Numbered from the stretch's first letter, positions 16,201 to 29,569 are shown. The stretch is 64,000 nucleotides of DNA from Epiperipatus broadwayi (GCA_028023455.1 JAQFVV010000002.1:33301725-33365724), one strand, 5' to 3'. Translations and numbers: made by a program. The notes: generated by a model not told the origin, from the sequence alone.

Positions 16201-17479
16201 CATGTTCAAACATAGGTAGCACTTATTTCACTATTTAGTAGGTAGCATTTCCTTTGTAAATTATTTTTTACATTTTCTTAGGTAATCCATTGGTTTCTGG
16301 TTATTGAATGACAATGTAGAATGGAGATTATCTTGGAAAGATTGGGAAAAGATGAACTTGGCCCCTCTAGTTGACAGTCATAATATCAAAATTCTGAGTG
16401 ACATGGATTTGGTTAGCCGCTGCACTTAGGAAATAACGCCTCCCTGCTGTATTAAATTTAGTCCTATTTATACTCATTCGTATTATTTCAGGAATGCTTT
16501 TAGAAAATCACCCGAATAATGTGGATACCAACTTACCTTGTGTGATCTCTATCAGCAGTAAATGTGCCTTGGTCTTTATGTAGTAGAAGATACAATTTCT
16601 TGATAAGTCCTCGAAGGTATTGTTCGAATCTATTTCTAGTTGAGAAATAGATTCGAATAAAATATAATTTCCCTTAACTATTTGTAACTAAAATTAATTG
16701 AATAGAGCGATTTTGTTAAATTTTACTAATGGATTGCTCTATTGTTCACTAAACTTACATTCTCTAATTGCTTTCTAGAACCTTCTTAAATATTGCATCA
16801 GCTTCTTCTACAATTTTATAATAAGTAATATTATAAAAATAAATAAATATTAAAACAAGCTCTATATATAACATTTGTAAATACAAGCTTATTAAATTAG
16901 GTCATGTGACATCGGACTTGATTTTTTTTTTTGTAATAATAAAACAAACATAACATTAATATTTACATAATACGTAAGTAACTGCTATATCTATAAACAC
17001 ACATGACTCTTGATTATTTAAGAAATTTAAGTTTCAATTAATTCTATAACTTATATATTTAAAATTATTTTTGGAGACCAGGAAGAGTTATGTGTGTCTG
17101 TTTTGATTCACTATATTACCCAGGCACCAGATGGATGGGTTTAAACCCTACTTGGTGGTTAGTAAGGTGGTTGAACAATGAACCATAAATTTGGATCACA
17201 GATTTGTCTCTTCACCATTGAAGTTGATCTTTAGAAAGTTATGAATTATTTACGTTGTTTTTGTTTCAATATCATGAGTTCTGCTATATCAAATGATTTT
17301 TCATGGGCAAAATCTATTGTTGGCACAAATATTTTGTTTTAGTCGAAAGTATATCGTGAATTCTTAGTCTGCTAACAATTATGATCCAATGACTTTTCCT
17401 TAAGGAAGTTGGTATGAATTTTTTTTTCATACTGAAATCATTTTTTATGAATTAGTGTTAAGATTCATATAATTTATTG
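13291..17479. other. Intron sequence with patches of more mixed composition
   Basis: No gene is supported. 15040-15370 is less AT-rich and shows short open frames on the minus strand, none resembling a known family. A perfect hairpin with 15-bp arms (ttcgaatctatttct) lies near 16623-16658. The motif ggtaatccattggtttct near 16281 recurs with one change near 57023, hinting at a shared dispersed element. Confidence 0.45.
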
Positions 17480-17492
17480 TATAGCTTAATAA

Positions 17493-18140
17493 TAAGTATA
17501 GAGGAATTGAACTCATATTTTCAAGCACCTTTCAACTATCCACACTATCTCATACAACTGATACACATGACCACACACATGTAGAAAAGATTAATCACCA
17601 ATATACGTATTTCATGCTAAACCAGCACTCATTAGTTGGTCCAGATTATCATCTCACACATATATACAATCAATGCTCAGTTTATATTAAGATAGCAAAT
17701 CTTCATACTTTAATGGACAGGCTTCAATCCACTGCAACCTCCAACTTTTCAGCCATCCATATCGTTGAAAATCTGATGATGAAAATTCAAATCCCATGCT
17801 GATGCTAATTATTAGCATCAGCATGGGATTTGAGTTTTCATCATCAGATTTATGGATTGAAGCCTGTCCATTAAAGTATATAGATTTGCTATCTTAATAT
17901 AAACTGAGCACTGATTATATATGTGAGACATGATAATCTGGACCAACTGATGAGCGCTGGTGCAGCACAGAATACGTATATTGGTGATTATTGATCTTTT
18001 CTACATGTGTGTGGTCATGTGTATCAGTTGTATGTGATAGTGTGGATAGTTGAAGGGTGCTTGAAAATCTGAGTTCAATTCCTCTATACTTACAATTAAG
18101 CTCCCAGGTTTGTGAAGAGTGCCTGGTTTTCAAATATTTA
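17493..18140. repeat. Large palindromic retro-insert with 13-bp target-site duplications
   Basis: Two inverted arms of roughly 300 bp meet at about 17814 (gctgatgctaa/ttagcatcagc). The arms stay alignable out to aagtatagagg at 17494 and its complement near 18095. The whole block is flanked by identical 13-bp direct repeats, tatagcttaataa, at 17480-17492 and 18141-18153. The right unit continues about 45 bp past the palindrome. Each arm carries ctgagttcaattcc-like sequence resembling a tRNA-type B box. No coding capacity. Related copies lie at 23715-23900, 30680-31530 and 37685-37935. Confidence 0.75.
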
Positions 18141-18153
18141 TATAGCTTAATAA

Positions 18154-19473
18154 ATAACTTTAAATTGTAATATTATTTACAATTATTTGTATAAATGCTT
18201 TTTGATGGCTAACATATTTTTATTTCTTCTCATACAATTATTATTCACCGTAGTATCAGATTTTACTTGTGAAATCTCTTCTCTCTGGTTTGATTAATTT
18301 GCTGTCTTTGTTATTATTAACATTATAATACGATGCTAAATTCAAATTTTAAAGTGCAGTTTATTTTCAAATACTCTGAAATTTTATTGTAATCATTTTA
18401 ACAAATTAGAAGTTATTTTTCAATGTTAATATTTTCCAAGCAATCTTTCAAGCCATTGTTTTGCTCATTTAATTAGCATTATCAAATTATTTTAAAAATT
18501 TAAAATTACATGTATTCGTATAATTAATAGAATCCATCAGAATTAGAATGGCTGAGGGAAAATTCTAACAAATGTATTCAAGTTATTGTTTTCGCATAAG
18601 AGTTGTAATGTTAATAAATGTTTATATATTTGCTTTTTAAAATTGCTTTGATCATTCTTTTAAATTTAATTAAATTTTTTAGTTTGTTGTTTTTAAATAG
18701 TAAAGTAGTATGTAAGTATCCTAATAATGAATTAATAGTTTAATTATTTAGTATATATTACATGTTTAATGATGTGTCCTACAGCAACATTTGTGATTTC
18801 ATGTCATAGAATAAATTCATATTTAAAGTAATTAAAATGATTTAATTGATAATTGTGAATAAAAGGGATTTAGGAAAACAAAAAAATAAATATATTGCAG
18901 ATATTTTAATTCTAATATATATGTATAATTTTAGACAATCTTTTTCAAACTTTGCTTTTTTTAAAAAAACTAGTGTAAATTTAAATATTTATTTATAGAA
19001 ATATTCAAAGTGAGTTAAATGTTAAATGGGAATGAGTTTTTTCTTAAAAAAAATTATAATAATTGAAATACAAAAGAATGGAATAGCTTTAACATTATTA
19101 TTTATTTCCAAGATTTAATAATCTAAGAATTTATTAATGATTTTATTTTGAATAGCATATAGTTTTGTTTTTTTTATATATATTTTTACATATTCATGCC
19201 TTTATACTTATGTGAGGATTTAATAAAATTTCAAAAAAAATAAAAATAAGTATTATTTGTCACGGATATGAAATACATCCTTTACTACTCAAATAATCAT
19301 TTGCATTATTTTTTCCTGCTGGGTGATGGCGCTAATGTTTTTTATTTTGGGAATTGAAGATATCTGAATATAAATTTATCTTGGCCTTACTGCTTGTTAT
19401 TGTAATATGTGCATTTATATATAACACAATAATACAATAAATGTTTACTAATAAAAATATTGTAGTAAAATGT
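18154..19473. other. AT-rich intron sequence, nothing recognised
   Basis: No coding signal, no repeat with a second clear copy in the window. Confidence 0.6.
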
Positions 19474-19676
19474 AATTATATTCCAAATAACAGTAAATAA
19501 CAAAAATTCCAATATCAACTTTAATCAATAGTAGTACTTTCAATTATATCACAATCATTTTCAACTAAACTGTGTAGTTTAGTTGAAAATGATTAAGATA
19601 TAATTGAAAGTACTACTATTGATTAAAGTTTATATTGGAATTTATTTTGTTATTTACTGTTATTTGGAATATAATT
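19474..19676. repeat. Near-perfect 200-bp palindrome
   Basis: Arms of about 98-100 bp run from aattatattccaaataac to its complement, with a loop of about 4 bp (gtgt) at 19572-19575. Only a few mismatches and single-base gaps separate the arms. Such a structure can extrude as a cruciform. It has no coding capacity and no second copy that I can see. Confidence 0.8.
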
Positions 19677-19699
19677 CCATTTTAGTTTTTTATATACAT

Positions 19700-21870
19700 A
19701 TATATAGTGTACCAGTCAAGTTTGTACATTCGCGTAACAGAATTCAGAATCCAAGCAAAAGAGACCGAAGCTGACCAGACTAGGACTGTAACATCCCGAG
19801 TCCGACCGCACTTCAACTCGTAAGCCAGGATTCCAAGACTCAAGACCCTACGAATGACCACCTTGAAATTACACGTAGTATACCTCTGTCCACACGGCCG
19901 ACATAGGCACGGAGAAGCAATAAGACTCTGATGAATAAAAGAAAGGTTCTTAATTGACTAAAATATCACTAAATTTAATTTAACCTAATGCATAGTTTTC
20001 ACATATATAGACTATAAATAGTAATTAGAATTGGATTGAATTAGATCAATAACGAAACAGAGAACGAAATACATTAAATTAATTATATATTTATTTACAA
20101 TTGGCATGAAATTGATTAGTTTTACACATTTCAGCGTCGAATGTACAAACATTGGGTGGATAAGAGAACACATTCTCTTTTTACATACAATTCAAAATAG
20201 CTTTATATAAATAATTTTTATACAATTTCAAAATAGCTTTAGATAAATACTTTCATTTAATTTTCATAAATGGGTTTAACATGTGCCCATCTTATGAGTT
20301 GCTTTTCAATTAATACATAATTAATCACTACGTTATGTCTATAAATCTCGATGAACCAAATCCTATTACATTTGTGGCTGGTATATAAATAATTATATTA
20401 AACTTTGATCATGAATTCATTTACTAAAATATACAATATGATTTAATGACGAGCGCATAAACCAGCTCAAGTAATGATCAATCGAACATGGCTTTCGAGA
20501 GAAAATTTCAGAATGCTGAAAGCGTTGTGTTAAGGTGGGAGAGTTGGCTGAAATAAGATTTTACCAATGCGCTATGGCACAGGTAAACAATAATAGGAAA
20601 AGTCGCTCTGCGGATGGATGAAATAACTTCAGGGTTCTTGCGACAAACGCCGGTACCCTGTAACCGATCGCAATGCTGCGTGAAAAGGAACATTGTGTTC
20701 AGGAATGGCGGGGGACTTACGTGCTAACCTGGCCTTGGCTCAGGCTTCGCTACTGCTCTACCCTATAAAAGAAGATGTGCTGGCAACGCCGTGGCTCCAT
20801 CTTGAGATACGTATATTACGTATAGCAGCAAAACGAGAATAATTTTATAAAATAATATCACATCCGCCAAGCAAAGAATAGTATATTTCATACTATGAAA
20901 TACGAGTTAATAGCATATTAGCTCTATCAAATTGGGACCAACTCTTGCGTAGCCTGATAATAAATTTCTATGCTACTAACGGGAATATTATTACATCTGT
21001 ACTTTGACATGTTCGATCTATTAAGTTACTTATAGATAATAAATATTTAAGGAGGAAAAGTATATTTCTATGGACTTAAGAATTTAAATGTCAAATATAC
21101 TTATATGATCAAGGCTAAATTTAATTCTAAATAAAACTATAAGGTTAAGTTTTTAACTGGTTGATTATAAAAGAGCCACATTTCACATATTAAATCATTT
21201 AAATAATAAAAAAAATAGGATTTCGAAACAGCGCAGAAAGTTGATGCTATAAATAAATTACGCGAAGATTTTCAAATAATATCTTCTTAAAACATAAAAT
21301 AAGTGCCTACTGTTTCGAAATATTGGCATATAAAATATAATAAGCATTTAAAATAAAATAAGCAAAGAAATATAGACACAACCGCAGTGATATAACTTTA
21401 AACTAAATAATTTACTTTGAATGAAAGGAAAATATAAATTACTCAGATTATTTAAACTTTAACAACATGAAATTTCGGATAGCAATTGACATATTAAAAA
21501 TATTAATTAAATGGATTTAAGTTTTGGTTACATTTAGCTTTATCATTATTTTAAAAGAAAGTTAGCTAACTTAGATAAATATTATTACATTTAGAATTAC
21601 ACAGAATTACACAGAGCTCTGCGGTTTGAAAAATAAAACGGTACCGGTATGATTTATCTGCAAGTTCTTGGCTGTTGGTTTGGTTTAGTTTGACTGGGCG
21701 GCATCATCTTTCCCATTATGTTAGGCTCGTCTCTTCTATCGGCATGATGGTGGTTTAGGCATTTCGACGAGAGAAACCCCGTTCTCCCGCGGAGTAACAG
21801 CAACAAGATGCCCGCTTTTAGCCGGACATGTTAAACTTTAACAATTGTGAAGACTGGCTGCAATTCTCAC
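19700..21870. other. Region of higher GC and unlike composition, possible unknown mobile element
   Basis: Two GC-richer patches (19710-19930 and 20460-20830, plus 21640-21850) stand out from the AT-rich intron. A TATA-like ctataaaagaa lies at 20763-20773. No long open frame, no terminal repeat pair and no recognisable protein were found. It may be an LTR-type or noncoding element, but that is a guess. Confidence 0.3.
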
Positions 21871-23714
21871 TAACAATATGGCTGTTTTTTTTTTTGTTAA
21901 AAAAATACAGAGTATTTATAGGTTTTCCTTATCGGAATCTCCCGCCTCAAGACTCATTAAACTCAGGAATTTAATTAAGTATTTTTCAATTTATAATCCA
22001 GATCTTAGATAACTTATGTTAGAAACATTCCATAAGCTATTATTATAATTAAGATTTTTCGTTGCAAACAATTGTCCAATTTAGATTTTAAAATAACTTA
22101 CTCTTATCTAAGGAGATTTTAATTAGTAAATTTTGAACTAGTTTTACTTTTTACGAATTCCAGGTGTGGTCGTTAATGACACTTGTTTACAACCAAAAAT
22201 CTTTTAATTACTTGACCAGCTTTTATTTTTAATCTTACACATAATAGAAACTCTTTCTATTTAAAAACAACCTTTTAACATTTTTTTAAAACGAAAACAT
22301 TTTTAACATATTTATTAAAAATAATTTACAAATATATTTTGATATAGCTTTTAAATATATTTTCGAGAAACTTTTCTCTGAAATATATTTAAAACAAGAA
22401 ATCTTTTAACAATTTTAAAGAAACATTTAATAGTATTTTTAGATAACGGCTTTTATATATTTTAAATCATGTCTTTCTTCTATATAGCACAGATTATATA
22501 TCCACATACGAAATTACAATATTAAACAACAAAATTAATAATTTACTCTTAACTTAAATAATATAATAAACATTTTTAGAAATATTAAATAACTTTAGGA
22601 CGCTATAATTTTACTAATCCTATCTAATTATAGCGTTGGTTCGCACGTAAATATATAAATACTGTTTATACAGACATGAACGAATTTTATATTATTAACA
22701 TTTAAATAGGTTCGAACTTAGCACAGATGAGAGTGTCATTAGGTTTGATGGTGAAACGGAAAGGGATTGGAGGTTTCCGTTTCAATAGAGAGAGAGAAAG
22801 TTTTCTAGCATATTATTAATGTATCCCAGATGTTCAACTATAGTCATTTTAGATAACCCATGAATCATCAATGAAAAATCTAATACAGCATTATCTAAAC
22901 AGGCTCAAATTAATACAAATCAGAAAAACTTTGCAAGAAACAAGAACATTTAAATGCTTGTGAATACTTTAAAGGAGTCACTATTTTTGCAGTATGAATC
23001 AGCAATAATTGGTCAAGGTAAAAGCCAGTTAATTGTTAGATGCCACACTAGTTAAAGAGTTAAATTTAACAAAGGATTTAATTTTAAGATAGTCAATAAT
23101 ATTTGCACAAGAATTAGATCTTAAGTGTAAGATCTTTTGTAAAAGAGCAAAAAATTTTGTCACACAACTGGGATACAATAAAAACAAAAATAGAATTTAA
23201 ATCTAAAAATAGTTCTGATTTTGATGAAATCCTTATATACACTTTAATGGAAAGATTTTTACAACCAAGTTAAAAAATCAATATTAACAGTATCAAGAAA
23301 AACATTTATGGAATAAACTAATAATTTGTCATGAAGACACTAATATTTTTTTTTTAAAGAAAGAAGTAGGGGATTTAAATTTTTTTAATAGATAAAATTA
23401 CAATAATATCACCGATACTGGCATATCATTTTCAAATCATTCGTTTACCTTTTTTTCATTTTGTTATTGACTATTTCATATTTTATATATATTTTTGAAC
23501 AACAAACTTGATCCTATTTATGTCTGAGTTTTGGTAGCATAACCATTAACGAAATATCATAAAGGAGTCTGTAGAGATTCCAGCTAAGAAGTAAATTTGC
23601 CAGTGACTCGATTAAGTTCTTCAAATAATATATGGTTCATAGTTTGTTTGCTCACATACGTAGATTAGTGGTTGATAAATTCCATCTATAAAGCAATAAT
23701 GTGGGAGATTTTAC
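21871..23714. other. AT-rich intron sequence, nothing recognised
   Basis: Contains a short hairpin (gaaacggaaa/tttccgtttc) near 22750-22780 and a GA run after it. No coding signal. Confidence 0.55.
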
Positions 23715-23900
23715 ACAGACTTTCAAGTTCTTCAGCTATCCACTCGTCTATTTCATACAACAAATACACATGACCACATGTGAAAAAGATAAATAATCTG
23801 CAATATATGTATTTTGTGATGAACCAGCATTCATTACTTGGTCCACATATATATAATCAGTGCTCAGAGTATATTAAGATAGCAAATCTAAGTACTGACC
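23715..23900 (-). repeat. Single arm of the 17.5-kb palindromic repeat family
   Basis: Matches the left arm of the 17493-18140 element in order: tcaagttcttcagctatccac, a cacatgaccaca segment, aatatatgtattt, ccagcattcattacttggtcc and tattaagatagcaaatct. It stands alone, without the second arm, and is diverged by several base changes and small gaps. Confidence 0.65.
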
Positions 23901-24615
23901 ACGAATTGTTCTATGCCTGTTGATGAGATTTCAGTTACATCTGAGGTGAAATCCAGCTGGCTTTATTGTTGGATCTAGAAAAAGAAATAATTCTTTGATT
24001 GTAGAGTTTTGTTTGAACATTCAAAAGAGGGATTTTAATTTGGGATGAATCTTAGATGATAAAATTATATATAGAGTTATTGGTTAATTTGATCTACTTA
24101 ACAACTTCTTATACAATTTGTATTCAGCAAAGTCTTCCATCTGTCAGAAGAACATGCAAAAGAACAAGGAGCTATTGCAAAGGAGTAGACCAGTAATACT
24201 TATCATGGTAATTTTTAATTGAGTATTCAGTAGATTAGTACAGGAACTTTTTCCCCAAACATGAGTCCAGTATTCACTAGCAGAATATGATAATGCTAAG
24301 AAAGCTATCCATATTTACATCACAATCCCAAGAAGATGATTCCTTCTGATAACAGATCTTTCAGGCAATTATGATTCTCATATAAATATTGTTTTTAGCT
24401 TTCATACTGTATTTGTTAATGTGGAATGTATTTCAAGTTGTGAGAATACTTTGATATGTGAGTTTTGTTTAAGGATCGAATGAATTCCTGTGTGGTTATT
24501 TAATATATATTTTTATAAATCCATTAAAAGTGTATTATTTTTCCAACTTTTTTTTTGATAGTTTTCTTTTTCTGATATAATGCTAGAATTTTTGCTGAAA
24601 TATTTATCAATAAGG

Positions 24616-24715
24616 CGGGAGATCAGTGCAGCCGCCTTGCAAGCAACCAGTTGGTTGCAGATGGTTGTTGCGGGTTCGCCTCCCAGCCGATGCTATGACA
24701 TATGGGAAAAAAAAG
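24616..24715 (+). repeat. tRNA-derived SINE with 15-bp target-site duplication
   Basis: About 100 bp, ending in catatgggaaaaaaaag. It has a B-box match gggttcgcctcc at 24672-24683 and a weaker A-box-like region about 45 bp before. Flanked by identical direct repeats tatttatcaataagg at 24601-24615 and 24716-24730, the mark of LINE-assisted retroposition. Same family as 26946-27056, 55110-55245 and 59586-59705. Identical flanks suggest a fairly young insertion. Confidence 0.85.
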
Positions 24716-24730
24716 TATTTATCAATAAGG

Positions 24731-25349
24731 AGTTAATTATTCCTAGACTGAATTAACAAAAAACTCCCAATTCATAGGAATTTCATCTTAAATGGAGGGG
24801 AGGATGGTTGCATGGATGTCCTATTCTGATTGTATCTGAATCTTTTTACAATGATAAGATTCTCATCTAAAACTTTAATTAAATGTCAAATGCTTTTGAA
24901 ATTTTTGTAGGTTGAAAGTTAAATTTAAAAAAAAAGTGGAATAAAAATTAGCAATATAATCTGGGATAAAGTTAATACAATTTTTAGAATATTTAATTTA
25001 GTTAGGTAGAAATCAATTCAAATTGAATATAAATGAACAGCAAAAGAAAATTGGGTTCAGAAAACATAAATGATAAATTTTATTTACAAAAAAACTCGGC
25101 AATAACAGAGTTAGATGAAGAAAGAATAGATTTAAAAATGAAAAAAAAAGCTAATATTCACTGAGAGTAGTAGGAAATTTTGCAAATATATTAAATGTAA
25201 GACAGATCAGCTAAAAATATTAAATTGTTGGATAAAGAATATAAGAAATGTAAAGATAAGACATTGAAAAAAAAAATTAAATACTCTTAAAAAGAATTAG
25301 GTTTTAAAGAAAAATTTAAATATGATTTAGTGAAATATACAAAAACATG
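24731..25349. other. AT-rich intron sequence, nothing recognised
   Basis: No coding signal or clear repeat. Confidence 0.55.
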
Positions 25350-25359
25350 ATATAATTAG

Positions 25360-26140
25360 ATTCCAACCAGTAACCACCTAAACATTCACAGTAAAAGTAG
25401 TAATCAATATTTCTCACTGCTGTTAATGCAACCATCACACCTTTTAATAGCAAGAATGGAAATCCATTTATTGCAGTTTGTAATGTTATAATTGACTATT
25501 TATTAGTCTGCATTATAGTGACATGTTTAAAGAGGTTTATTTAAACTTCATTGTATCAATATTTTATACTCTGTAGTCAAGTTGCAATCCTTAAGTGTCC
25601 ATATATATTCAATGGACCATTAGTAAGAATGGATTTCCATTCTTGCTATTAAAAAGGTGAGAAGGTTGCCTTGACAGCAGTGAGAAATATTGATTACTAT
25701 ATTTACTGTGAATGTTTAGGTTGTGACTGGTTGGAATCTAATTACATCATTATTCCAGATTAGCTTTAGGCACTATTTCGCTTATTATTTCTAAATAATA
25801 CATGGGCAATTTAAAAGTATTGCATTAAGTAATATTATAGATGACTATTTATTAGTCTGCATTATAGTGACATGTTTATTCATGTTTAAAGAGATTTATA
25901 TAAACTTCATTGTAACAATATTTCATACTCTCTAGTCAAGTTGCAATCTTTAAGTGTCCATATATGTTCAATGGACCATTAGTAAGAATCGATTTCCATT
26001 CTTGCTATTAAAAGGAGTGAAGGTTGCCTTGACGGCAGTGAGAAATATTGATTACTATTTTTACTGTGAATGTTTAGGTTGTGACTGGTTGGAATCTAAT
26101 TACATCATTATTCCAGTTAGCTCTAGGCACTATTTCACTT
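25360..26140. repeat. Three-unit repeat: two direct copies plus one inverted partial copy
   Basis: A unit of about 280 bp at 25490-25770 recurs directly at 25845-26125 (gactatttattagtctgc ... ggttggaatctaattac) at high identity. The unit's last part is also present inverted at 25365-25470 (ccaaccagtaaccacc ... gcaagaatggaaatcc). A fold-back can therefore form between 25365-25470 and either right copy. No coding capacity. Confidence 0.75.
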
Positions 26141-26149
26141 ATTATTCCT

Positions 26150-26929
26150 AAAAACATGATTATAAAAGAATTATTACAAACATTTATAAAGGGTTAAGAG
26201 TTAACAAATGAAATAATTTTAGGATTAGAGAGAGATGTAGTGTCATTATTGAGTTGTTTAACATAATTGCAATGAAGAGATATTCAGAAGCGGAAGAGTA
26301 AGGTTAATATCTAAGGGGAAATGGTCGGAATAATAACCATTATATATAAATCTTTGTTTTAAAATTGGTGTTATATCATATATAGTATATATGATTTCAA
26401 TCTTGTGTTGATTGATTATTTATTTATTTATATATGATTTGTAATTCTATGGCAGTATGCCATTTGCTTACACTGAATGTTTTCTATATATGTGAATAGA
26501 GGGATTTGAACTCAGGATTTGAATAGACTGAAAAATCCTGTGTTCAAATCTCTATTTATATATATGATTTGATAAGTCTTTACTTACCTTACAGATTGAG
26601 ATGGGATTTGACAGAATTTTTGAAAGTTGGGTTTTTTATAGATTAACTTTTATGGATTATTATTTTTTTATTAAATTCATATTTGTCTAAAGAAAAACTC
26701 ATTTTTCAAAAACAGTACTGTACAATGAAATATTAGAGGGGGGGGTATTTATTTTTTTGTAATTTTAAGGAACAAAACCAGGCTGCCCAAAAATATTTAA
26801 TATATTTGCTATCAGCAAAGACATAAATTTACATTCTGTTGTAGAACAAGTTAAAAAAGCTAATTGTCAAATGATAATAACAACATACATTGCAAAGATT
26901 TTATTATTAAGGACATGAATTAAATGACT
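26150..26929. other. AT-rich intron sequence with one hairpin
   Basis: A hairpin at about 26482-26578 pairs tatatatgtgaatagagggatttgaac-like sequence with its diverged complement. Otherwise nothing is recognised. Confidence 0.5.
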
Positions 26930-26945
26930 CATGTAGCTTTATTTT

Positions 26946-27056
26946 TTTTTTTTTCCATATGTCATAGCATCGGCCGGGACGTGAACCCACATCCGTCTGC
27001 AACCAACTACTTGCTTGCAAGGCGGGTGCGATGACCTCTCGGCTAACAATGCATGA
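26946..27056 (-). repeat. tRNA-derived SINE, minus orientation
   Basis: Same family as 24616-24715, read on the minus strand: gttagccgagaggtc (A-box-like), gcaagcaag, gtgggttcacgtcc (B box) and a catatggaaaa tail. Flanked by a 16-bp duplication with one mismatch: catgtagctttatttt at 26930-26945 and catgtagctgtatttt at 27057-27072. Confidence 0.85.
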
Positions 27057-27072
27057 CATGTAGCTGTATTTT

Positions 27073-29569
27073 AAAGCAACAAAATAATAGATAAACCTAA
27101 TTTGTTAAATACCAGAATAGTGTAAACGATTATAACAGATTATAATAGTTTGTGTTTAAATTTTTTTTATCTAGTTGTTATTATATTTAATTTAAGCTAG
27201 TTTTTTTTAAAAAAAGAATTAACAGACAAATTAGATTAAATTGAATATTGTGAAAGATATATTTAAAATTCTACGAATCAGATACAAAATTCAAATTAAT
27301 GTTTGGTATATAATGAAGATTCGAATACAAGTAGACATAATGGGCATACAGTATATATTTTTATCTGAGAAATAAAAATATAAACTAAAAAAAAAAAAAA
27401 AACTAATAGGTTAATGAGAGATACTTTTGTGCCATTTAAAATATATAATGTTATTGTAAATATTAGATGATGTGATAAATTATGTTACAAAGGATAGCAA
27501 CAAATTAACTATCATTTCTGTCTCTTAGTTGCATGTTCAATCTTTCTAATATTTCCATCAGTTTAGTGCTTATTAGCCAAATTAAGAAATCAAGCAGAGA
27601 TTTAATGATTAGCTATATTATGTACATATCCACATTGAAGATAAGATTATTTTTCTAGGTTAACCATAACTCAATTTTGATTGTCCAATGTATTTTGACT
27701 TCTCATGTTTTTACAAGCAGACACATACTTTTTTTCAATGCATGCATCATAAGTAATGAGGATAAAATTATCAATAAATAATGTGTACAGATTTTACCTC
27801 GTTAATAATTGTGCTTAATGTCAATAACTAATCCACAGATAAATAAATGTATAAACCTATATATACTGACTCGTATAATTTTTAAAAGGTGATGAAGTCC
27901 AAGCGCTATCTTTTTTAATTGTAATTAAATATCTCAGATCTTTGTTCAGTCACTAAGCAGACTAGAATGGAACTAGTTTCCTCTATAATCAGATTTATTG
28001 AATAGGCGAGCAATTAAGAATATGCAAGATTCTACATCAGTTTCATTGAGATGTTTCTATAACCTTCAAATTCACTTTAAGGAATGAAATTGTTAATATT
28101 TTTGTCTATTTTGCAGTTGTTTATGATATGAACGATATGGTGAATTAAATCTAATGTAGGTGAGACTTGGAGATTTCATTGCATCTCAAAATTACATATT
28201 AATCGAAGTTGTTTAATTACATTATGAATCACATATATATTCATGTTTAAAATGAATGAATCGGGATGATACATTATATTATTGGTTTAAACAAACAAAT
28301 TAACATCAATTAGTCATTGGTCAAAGATTGCATTGTTACTCTTTTTCAATAGAATATTGAATCTGAGTTTGTTTTATAGCAAAGCTGCCTAAGTATTTTT
28401 TCATCCTTACAAATTATTTAATATTAATTATATTAATAAAGTTAGAGGAATGGATGACATTCAGATATTATACTTGATCGTGAACTTAGAACTTTTAACA
28501 TGTATAGTTAAATAGTTGCTTATTTATACACGAACATATCATAAATCACTGTGCTCTGCTTACTAAAATGTTGTGATTATCTTAAGATAGTTCGTCACAC
28601 CAAAGTATAATGTACTGTGTATGTCTATTAAGTTCGCTCTGCTTGAAGGCAGATGATGCCTTAACTAGCTAATCAAGTATTAGAACCAAGTAATAACAAT
28701 TGATGGTAGTTTGATATTGCTTCTCATTCTCTTAATTTATTTTAGTATCTTCATTTTAGAGCTATATTTAACTCTAGAGGTCATGGCTAGCTGTGTGGTT
28801 GGTTGTGACTAACATTTACGTCAGTTTGTTTATAACACTTCATGTATAAAAATGTATATTTGATAATTTAAATTATATCAACTCCAAAGTCTGTATTAGT
28901 GTAATTGTGAAAATAATTTCTAAATTATAACTAAAAATTAATATTTAAAAAAAAAAGTATTTTATTATATAAATATAATAATGGCAAATTTGCAGTGTTT
29001 TTTCCCACACATACTGTCAACGAATGTATGTCTCAGCTACACGCGATGTCTGTGGGATTAAACTCCTCTTATCATGAAAGTGCACTATTTTTTTATTCAT
29101 TTTTCCCCAGTGGTTATCACTTTTGTTATTTTTCTTACCTATGAGATGTTATTAGCTCTTCATACTCAGTGCATGCAGGTAGAATATTGTTTATCCCGTT
29201 CTCTATGATTTGTAAACTTGCACTCTCTGACGAAATTCTGAATGTGATTATTAACTTTTCACAGTCACTAATTATTTTGGCATGAGTCATTATTTTTTGA
29301 AGTAACATAATCTTGAATACACACAAATTACAAAAAAAAAAAAAAAAGGTAATATAATATCTAAATAAAGTAGCACAATGAAATATTGAACCGTTATTTT
29401 TGAATGAAGAATTAAATCTTTTATTGAGAAACAAAAGTTGCAAATAAGAACAATTGATTTAACAAATTCAACTTTTTTTATTGCTTTAACAATGCTGGTT
29501 TTATTTAACTTAATTGATCTGACAGTTTCGACTGACTAGCATTATTGTTACAGTGATAACGAAAAAAAA
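27073..29569. other. AT-rich intron sequence, nothing recognised
   Basis: Includes A runs at about 27388 and 29332. An open frame of 102 codons at 29135-29443 on the minus strand has a low-complexity Phe run and no family resemblance; I treat it as chance. Confidence 0.55.

Noticed and set aside
29135-29443. 102-codon open frame on the minus strand
   Set aside because: Low-complexity Phe run over a poly-A tract, no family motif, typical of chance in this composition.
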